The notes under the pieces were generated by a model that was not told the origin of the DNA, ran no database searches, and worked only from the letters and a program-made list of their open reading frames with translations. Shown piece after piece: positions 59,799 to 64,000 of a stretch of 64,000 bases of DNA. Numbering within the stretch: the first letter of the stretch is position 1; each line of letters begins with the position of its first letter. Both the position numbers and the translations under genes were made by a program. The stretch is from Deltaproteobacteria bacterium (GTDB lineage: Bacteria; Desulfobacterota; Binatia; HRBIN30; JACQVA1): NCBI GenBank assembly GCA_016178705.1, contig JACOST010000033.1:124001-188000 (forward strand). The letters run 5' to 3'.

Positions 59799-60953
59799 TC
59801 AGTCTCGCCCCAAGATGAGAGTCGCGCCACTGTGGCGCAGACCGAGCATGCCGCCGGTGCCGTGACAGAGCGCGATCGCGCAGTCCTTCACTTGGCGTGC
59901 GCCGCACTCGCCGCGCAATTGTTTGGTGGCTTCGATCACCAGGAACATGCCGCGCATGCCGGGATGATTCGACGACAGGCCGCCGCCATCGGTGTTGATC
60001 GGCAACTCACCGCCGAGGCCGATGCGGCCGTCTTGTACGAACGCACCACCTTCGCCCTTCCTGCAGAAGCCGAGATTCTCTAGCGTCTCGAGCACGGTGA
60101 TGGTGAACGAGTCGTACACCATGCACATGTCGATGTCCTTGTGCGCGACGCCCGCCATTGAGAGTGCGCGTGGGCCAGACTGCTTCGCTGCCATATCGGT
60201 GAGATCGCGCACGCCGGCCGCCGTGTGGCACAGCGCTTCCGACGCACCGAGGATTTGCACCGGCTTCTTCCTGAGATCGCGCGCGCGCGCCGCGCTGGTG
60301 ACAACGAGCGCGCCGCCACCGTCGCTGATGATGCAGCAATCCAGCAGGTGCAACGGCGACGATACGATGCGCGACGCAAGCACGTCGTCGACAGTGATCA
60401 GGTCACGGAACTTCGCCGCCGGATTGAGTGACGCATGGCGGCGAATGGTGACGGCGATCTCGGCGAGTTGCTCTGACGTGGTCCCGAACTCGTGCATGTG
60501 GCGCTGCGCGCACATGGCGTACGAGCCGACGACGGTGGGTCCGTAGGAACTCTCGAAATGATCGGGCGGATCGCCAGTGAAGCCACCACCGGTGCCGACG
60601 GCGAAGCGTTCCGACGATGCGGTGCTGCCGTAGGTGATCAACGCGACGTCGCACAGGCCGGCGGCAATCGCGGCGGCGGCGTGGCTGACGTGCGCGACGA
60701 ACGACGAGCCGCCGATCGAAGTCGAGTCGAGAAAGCGCGGATTGATGTTCAGATGCTCGCACAGCGACATGATCCCGATCGGCCCGACACCCGACGTGAA
60801 GAAACCGTCGACATCCTTGATCGTCAGCCCGGCGTCGGCGAGCACGCCGCGCGCGCTCTCGGCGTGGATCTGGAACATGGTCTTGTCCGGCGCCCAGCGG
60901 GTGGGGTGCTCGTAGACGCCGGCGATCACGGCTTTGCGCTCGAAGCCGCTCAT
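59799..60953 (-). CDS. Thiolase-like protein (SCP-x/Ltp2-type, no nucleophilic Cys)
   Basis: A 384-residue thiolase-fold protein, start fixed by GAGGGGG nine bases before the ATG. Pieces: VIAGVYEHPTRWAPDKTMFQ, VDGFFTSGVGPIGIMSLCEH, LDSTSIGGSSFVAHVSHAAA, CMVYDSFTITVLETLENLGF and the C-terminal NHPGMRG with LCHGTGGMLG. The nucleophilic Cys of thiolases would lie in the GGSS segment (SIGGSSF); no Cys is present, as in Ltp2-type retro-aldolases that cleave the C22 acyl side chain of steroids together with DUF35 and MaoC partners. It stands at the head of exactly those partners, except that the MaoC genes lie past the PHP gene. Confidence 0.88.
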   Translation of the reverse strand: MSGFERKAVIAGVYEHPTRWAPDKTMFQIHAESARGVLADAGLTIKDVDGFFTSGVGPIGIMSLCEHLNINPRFLDSTSIGGSSFVAHVSHAAAAIAAGLCDVALITYGSTASSERFAVGTGGGFTGDPPDHFESSYGPTVVGSYAMCAQRHMHEFGTTSEQLAEIAVTIRRHASLNPAAKFRDLITVDDVLASRIVSSPLHLLDCCIISDGGGALVVTSAARARDLRKKPVQILGASEALCHTAAGVRDLTDMAAKQSGPRALSMAGVAHKDIDMCMVYDSFTITVLETLENLGFCRKGEGGAFVQDGRIGLGGELPINTDGGGLSSNHPGMRGMFLVIEATKQLRGECGARQVKDCAIALCHGTGGMLGLRHSGATLILGRD

Positions 60954-60959
60954 GCGATC

Positions 60960-61088
60960 GGCCCCCTCTCTGACTCTCCCCCGTTGCCAGAAGTGGCAAC
61001 AGGGGAGAGGACCCACGCGTGACCTCCGGTCCCCTCCCCTGTGAGCACTTCCGCGAACGGGGGAGGGCTAGGGTGGAGGCCGCCCAGC
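60960..61088. repeat. Intergenic repeat CTCTCCCCCGTTGCC / GGGGGAGGG type
   Basis: CCCCTCTCTGACTCTCCCCC, GAGAGGACCC then CCCCTCCCCTGTGAGCACTT and CGAACGGGGGAGGGCTAGGG: arms CTCTCCCCCGTT and AACGGGGGAGGG pair, and a central stem GCCAGAAGTGGC is visible. Located between the thiolase and hydrolase genes. Confidence 0.6.
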
Positions 61089-61101
61089 ACGGCAATGGTG
61101 C

Positions 61102-61911
61102 TCACTGCGCCAACCTCGCCAGAAACTCGTCGACGGCGGCGTTGAATTCCGCCGGCTTCTCGCTCGTGACCGTATGGCCGGTGTCTTCGATGACGACGAG
61201 CTGCGAGCCGGCAATGCCGCGCTGCAGCTCCTCCGACTTCGTCACCGGCGTGATGCCGTCGTCGCGCCCGGCGATGATCAACGTCGGTACTCTGATCTGC
61301 GCGAGCCGTGTCGTGATGTCGAACGCGTTGCACGCGAGGAAGTCGAAGTAGCGCACGCGCGGATCGGTCTTCACCTGCTCCATCCAGGCTTCGCGCATGA
61401 TCGCGAAGTCGGTTTTCGGCGAGAAGGCTTCGGTGGTGAACGGCTGCTGCGCGCGCCCGCGCATGACGTTGTGCCAGGTCTCGATCCGCTCGGCGGACAA
61501 CTCAAACTTCGCCGCGGTGGCAACCAATACCAATGCCTTGACCTGCTTTGGATGCGCGATCGCGAACTCCATCGCGATCGCGCCGCCCATTGACCGGCCG
61601 ATGAGGACGAACGGACGCAGCTTCAGCGTGTCCGCGAACGCTTTGGTGAAGTCGCGGTACGCGGCGATGCTGCGCAACCCTTCGGTGCTGCCGGAGCGGC
61701 CGTGACCGGGGAAATCGAAGGCAATGGGGCTGTGCGCGGCGCTGAAGTGATCGAGCTGTCGGTTCCAGGTATTGGCGTTCGAACCGGCGGCGTGGATGAA
61801 GAGCAGCGTGGCGCCGCGGTCGAGGTCCGGTACCTCCCCGGGAACCGTCGTGGCGCCAGCGTGGAAGTAATTGACGGCGAGTCCGTCGATGTAGGTGTAC
61901 TTACTCGGCAT
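61102..61911 (-). CDS. Alpha/beta hydrolase
   Basis: A 269-residue hydrolase starting MPSKYTYIDGLAVNYFHAGA. Oxyanion region LLFIHAAGSNANTWNRQLDH, nucleophile IGRSMGGAIAMEFA (G-x-S-M-G), acid IIAGRDDGITPV, His IEDTGHTVTSEKPAE. It resembles meta-cleavage-product or epoxide hydrolases, that is C-C or ester cleavage in ring degradation, which agrees with the acyl-CoA genes on both sides. Same strand as the thiolase gene; a repeat separates them. Confidence 0.88.
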   Translation of the reverse strand: MPSKYTYIDGLAVNYFHAGATTVPGEVPDLDRGATLLFIHAAGSNANTWNRQLDHFSAAHSPIAFDFPGHGRSGSTEGLRSIAAYRDFTKAFADTLKLRPFVLIGRSMGGAIAMEFAIAHPKQVKALVLVATAAKFELSAERIETWHNVMRGRAQQPFTTEAFSPKTDFAIMREAWMEQVKTDPRVRYFDFLACNAFDITTRLAQIRVPTLIIAGRDDGITPVTKSEELQRGIAGSQLVVIEDTGHTVTSEKPAEFNAAVDEFLARLAQ

Positions 61912-62184
61912 CGAACGTCTGGGAGAGCGCAACGACCCGCGCCGGTATCGCAACCGCATTCCGGGTTGTCAAGCAAACGAGCACCCGATCGTCTTTGCAC
62001 AAAAGAGGTTTCCGCCCCTCGATACGCCGCCCTTCGATACGAAGCCTTCGGCTTCTACTCAGTGCGGCTACTCGGGGAAGCGGTATTTTCTCGGACAGCC
62101 GAATGCCCGCTTGCCCGAGTAGATCGCGAAGCGATCGTATCGAGGGCCTTCTTGTGCAAAGCCAACCAGGCAACCAGGCACGTA
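61912..62184. other. Intergenic region with palindromic repeat
   Basis: Contains the repeat at 62010-62150; nothing else seen. Confidence 0.5.
62010..62150. repeat. Inverted repeat CTTCGATACG...CGTATCGAGG type
   Basis: Left part CCCTCGATACGCCGCCCTTC, GATACGAAGCCTTCGGCTTC, TACTC; right part GCCCGAGTAGATCGCGAAGC then GATCGTATCGAGGG. Arms are inverses (CCCTCGATACG / CGTATCGAGGG; CTTCGGCTTCTACTC / GAGTAGATCGCGAAG). A repeat of a type common near genes in environmental bacteria. Confidence 0.7.
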
Positions 62185-62835
62185 TCAACCGCGCATGCCC
62201 ATCGAGGCGGCGGCTTCGTGCAAACTCGCGTTCGCGCTTGGGCGTGCGGCGACGCGGGTCATCCACGCGGCGAGGTTGCCGAGCGCGGGATCTGCCGGCT
62301 GGCCCACAGTCGCGCCGAAGTCGAGCGCGCAGTAGAGAATGATGTCGGCGATAGTGAAGCGCTTGCCGGCGACGAACGACTTGCCCGCCATCAATCCGTC
62401 GAGCCACACCAGCTTGTCGCGTACGATCGCCTTCAAGCCGTCGGCGGCCTCCGGCAGGCAACGCATGCGCGACTGAAACAGCCCGAGCCCTTCGGCGTAG
62501 CGGAAGGCGTTGTAGAGATTCTCGGTAATGTTGAGTTCCACACGGCGCTGCCACATGCGGGTTTCGGCCCGCTCTTCCGCCGTCGTGCCGATGAGCGCCG
62601 GCGTCGGATGTTTCTCTTCGAGATATTCGAAGATCACGACGGTCTCGCCGAGCACCCGGCCGTCGTCGAGTTCGAGCGCCGGGATCTGCCCACCGGGATT
62701 GCGATCGGTGTACGGAGGCTGCCGGTTTTCCGCGCCGAGCAAGTCGACGGGCGCTGTCGCGATTTTGATTCCCTTTTCGAGCAAGAACATGCGCAGCGCG
62801 CGTGGATTTGGCCCCATCGAATCGTAGATTTTCAT
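62185..62835 (-). CDS. Glutathione S-transferase family protein
   Basis: A 216-residue GST. N-terminal thioredoxin-like fold KIYDSMGPNPRALRMFLLEK, the cis-Pro G-site NPGGQIPALELDDGRVLGET (Glu-Thr/Ser binding the gamma-Glu), then the helical domain with FVAGKRFTIADIILYCALDF. GGAGG six bases before the ATG at 62835 selects this start. Closest in type to beta or zeta-like GSTs. Likely detoxification or isomerase work in the surrounding degradation cluster. Confidence 0.88.
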   Translation of the reverse strand: MKIYDSMGPNPRALRMFLLEKGIKIATAPVDLLGAENRQPPYTDRNPGGQIPALELDDGRVLGETVVIFEYLEEKHPTPALIGTTAEERAETRMWQRRVELNITENLYNAFRYAEGLGLFQSRMRCLPEAADGLKAIVRDKLVWLDGLMAGKSFVAGKRFTIADIILYCALDFGATVGQPADPALGNLAAWMTRVAARPSANASLHEAAASMGMRG

Positions 62836-63000
62836 CGTCGCCTCCAGTGCCGGTAGTGATCGTAAGAGCGCCGCACGCGGCGATGCTCGAGTGCGTGCAT
62901 GGTCGATGATTGGCAGCGCAAACACAAGTACCCGGCTAGTGTGCCGGCGGGCACCGGACTATTTTGAACCGGCAACGATTGCCGCCCGGAGGGTTTCGCG

Positions 63001-63666
63001 ATGGAGACGATCAAATTCTACTTCAGCTTTCGCAGTCCGTATGCGTGGCTCGCCTTTCACCGGCTGGAGCGCGCCTTCGCCGGATTGCCGGTGACGGTTC
63101 GGCGCATCCCGGTATTTCCGCCGCCGGAGTTTCCCAACGATCCGGCTGCGCTCCCCGTGAAACTTGCGTACATCGTACACGACATCACGCGGATCGCGGC
63201 GGCGTACGGCTTGCGGATCAAGTGGCCGAAGGTCGGGGGCACCGACTGGATCGTTCCGCACGCAGCGTATGTGTTTGCGAGCGATTGCGACAAGGGCGAT
63301 GCATTCGCGTTGGCGGCGTTCGCGGCGCGCTTCAGCGAAGGCCGCAACCTCGGCGATCACGAGGTGCTCAGTGATGTCGCTCGCGCATGTGGACTCGATG
63401 CCGCCGCGACGTTGCGCGCGAGTGCTGACGCCACCTTTCATGAGCGGGTCATGCAGGGTCTCATGGAAGGGTTCGGCGAGGGCATCTTCGGCGTGCCGTT
63501 CTTTGTCTACGGCGAGCAGAAATTCTGGGGCAACGATCGGCTGGAATGGGTGCGACGCGCAGTGTGCGAACGTCTCGGTCAAACCGTGCCGGCGCTCGAC
63601 GCGGACCTCATGGCGTCACCTGCCCATGGACCGAACCTTCCAATCCGTCATGCCGGCGATCTCTAA
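63001..63666 (+). CDS. DsbA-family / 2-hydroxychromene-2-carboxylate isomerase-like protein
   Basis: A 221-residue kappa-GST/HCCA isomerase-like protein. KFYFSFRSPYAWLAFHRLER carries the S-P-Y motif in place of the thioredoxin CxxC; FGEGIFGVPFFVYGEQKFWG with the cis-Pro G-V-P-F motif and NDRLEWVRRA end the fold. GGAGGG is eight bases before the ATG. HCCA isomerase acts in naphthalene degradation; the sequence is not specific enough for that substrate. The last residues RHAGDL and the stop come from a dispersed repeat (63650-63775), so the true older C-terminus may be different. Confidence 0.85.
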   Translation: METIKFYFSFRSPYAWLAFHRLERAFAGLPVTVRRIPVFPPPEFPNDPAALPVKLAYIVHDITRIAAAYGLRIKWPKVGGTDWIVPHAAYVFASDCDKGDAFALAAFAARFSEGRNLGDHEVLSDVARACGLDAAATLRASADATFHERVMQGLMEGFGEGIFGVPFFVYGEQKFWGNDRLEWVRRAVCERLGQTVPALDADLMASPAHGPNLPIRHAGDL

Positions 63667-63775
63667 GCCGGCATCCAGGGGAGATGTGGGGAGTGGATTC
63701 GCTTGAAGATTGCGGGAATGACGGACGGGCTGAGATCTCGTTGACCGGTTCATCGGCACTCCAAGCCGGCGTCCC
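63650..63775. repeat. Intergenic repeat CGTCATGCCGGC / GCCGGCGTCCC at the isomerase 3' end
   Basis: CCGTCATGCCGGCGATCTCT then AAGCCGGCATCCAGG, TGCGGGAATGACGG, and CCAAGCCGGCGTCCCGTCGG form several nested short inversions (GCCGGC, TGACGG/CCGTCA). It spans the stop codon of the isomerase gene, which therefore lies inside the repeat. Confidence 0.6.
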
Positions 63776-63880
63776 GTCGGTTGGGCCTCTCAGGGGTAAG
63801 CAGGTACGCGCGCGGTCGCATCGCTTGTGCGGCGCATACGACCCGCGCTAAGCGTTGGCCATTTCGCGCAGGAGGACAGC

Positions 63881-64000
63881 ATGGACCCAGCTATGAAGAA
63901 GACGGCGCTCCGCATGATCCCGTACGGACTCTATGTGTTGACGGCGGAGACGTCCGACGGCCGCTTCGCGGCCGCCACGGTGAATTGGGTGACGCAGGCA
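63881..64000 (+). CDS. Flavin reductase-like protein, N-terminal start only
   Basis: The first 40 codons of a gene cut by the window end. GGAGGACAGC precedes the ATG at 63881. KKTALRMIPYGLYVLTAETS and DGRFAAATVNWVTQA match the flavin reductase-like (FMN-binding split barrel) N-terminus, G-x-x-V-L-T-x-x-x-x-D-G-x-x-x-x-x-T-V-x-W. Such proteins serve diiron or flavin monooxygenases. Call limited by the short visible part. Confidence 0.65.
   Translation, partial: MDPAMKKTALRMIPYGLYVLTAETSDGRFAAATVNWVTQA

Noticed and set aside
1-64000. tRNA, rRNA or CRISPR arrays
   Set aside because: No T-loop-like GTTCGAATC blocks with a folding cloverleaf, no rRNA segments and no evenly spaced direct repeats were seen.

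Overview
The window is 64 kb of high-GC DNA, densely packed on both strands, with no tRNA, rRNA or CRISPR array that I could see. The gene content points to an uncultured soil or sediment bacterium of the broad deltaproteobacterial group (Desulfobacterota or Binatota-like). Signs are several secreted proteins with C-terminal sorting tails, a tandem dockerin-like calcium-binding tail, sulfotransferase, LLM-class flavin oxidoreductase, DUF1214 protein, acyl-CoA enzymes, and many different families of intergenic palindromic repeats. The taxonomic placement is inference.

Layout. 1-6.2 kb: the end of a membrane glycosyltransferase, a DUF4336 protein, a cNMP-domain protein, and a minus-strand envelope set (DUF2298 membrane protein, GT4 glycosyltransferase, methyltransferase). 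6.4-20 kb: secreted and enzyme genes (seven-repeat propeller protein, tiny lipoprotein, type IV pilin-like protein, DUF1214, hydrolase, sulfotransferase), a minus-strand run of glycosyltransferase, type I phosphodiesterase and class III aminotransferase, then three exported proteins, two with C-terminal anchor tails and one with paired EF-hand-like loops. 20-22.2 kb: aldehyde ferredoxin oxidoreductase with a MoaD/ThiS-like protein. 22.5-25.5 kb: lipoprotein, a BrnT/BrnA toxin-antitoxin pair with a long overlap and a recognisable promoter, and a translationally coupled trio (secreted protein, matrixin metalloprotease, HAD phosphatase). 25.8-31.8 kb: an Lhr-type helicase with a repeat element inside its reading frame, and an acyl-CoA dehydrogenase. 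32-34.3 kb: a lower-GC islet with a membrane coiled-coil protein, a HEPN-like protein and a GNAT protein. 34.3-50.9 kb: acyltransferase, a polysaccharide operon (deacetylase, glycosyltransferase, GNAT), a glycine-rich RRM protein, a hybrid sensor kinase, two rRNA methyltransferases, GT87, acyl-CoA synthetase, 2-hydroxyacid dehydrogenase and a patatin lipoprotein. 51-53.2 kb: MFS transporter and LLM oxidoreductase. 53.3-57.7 kb: an RHS toxin locus. 57.8-62.8 kb: a minus-strand acyl-CoA/steroid-like degradation cluster (two hotdog proteins, PHP protein, DUF35 Zn-ribbon, thiolase-like protein, alpha/beta hydrolase, GST). The window closes with a DsbA-type isomerase and the start of a flavin reductase.

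The most interesting parts are: (1) the RHS locus, where an N-terminally truncated RHS protein ends in a phospholipase A2-like domain (CCxxHDxCY) and is followed by two near-identical lipoproteins, a decayed third copy between them, and a duplicated piece of the RHS gene, which reads as a toxin/immunity locus reshaped by recombination; and (2) at least ten different repeat families, some of which sit inside genes or provide gene ends (in-frame insert in lhr, stop codon of the DUF2298 gene, last codons of the isomerase gene).
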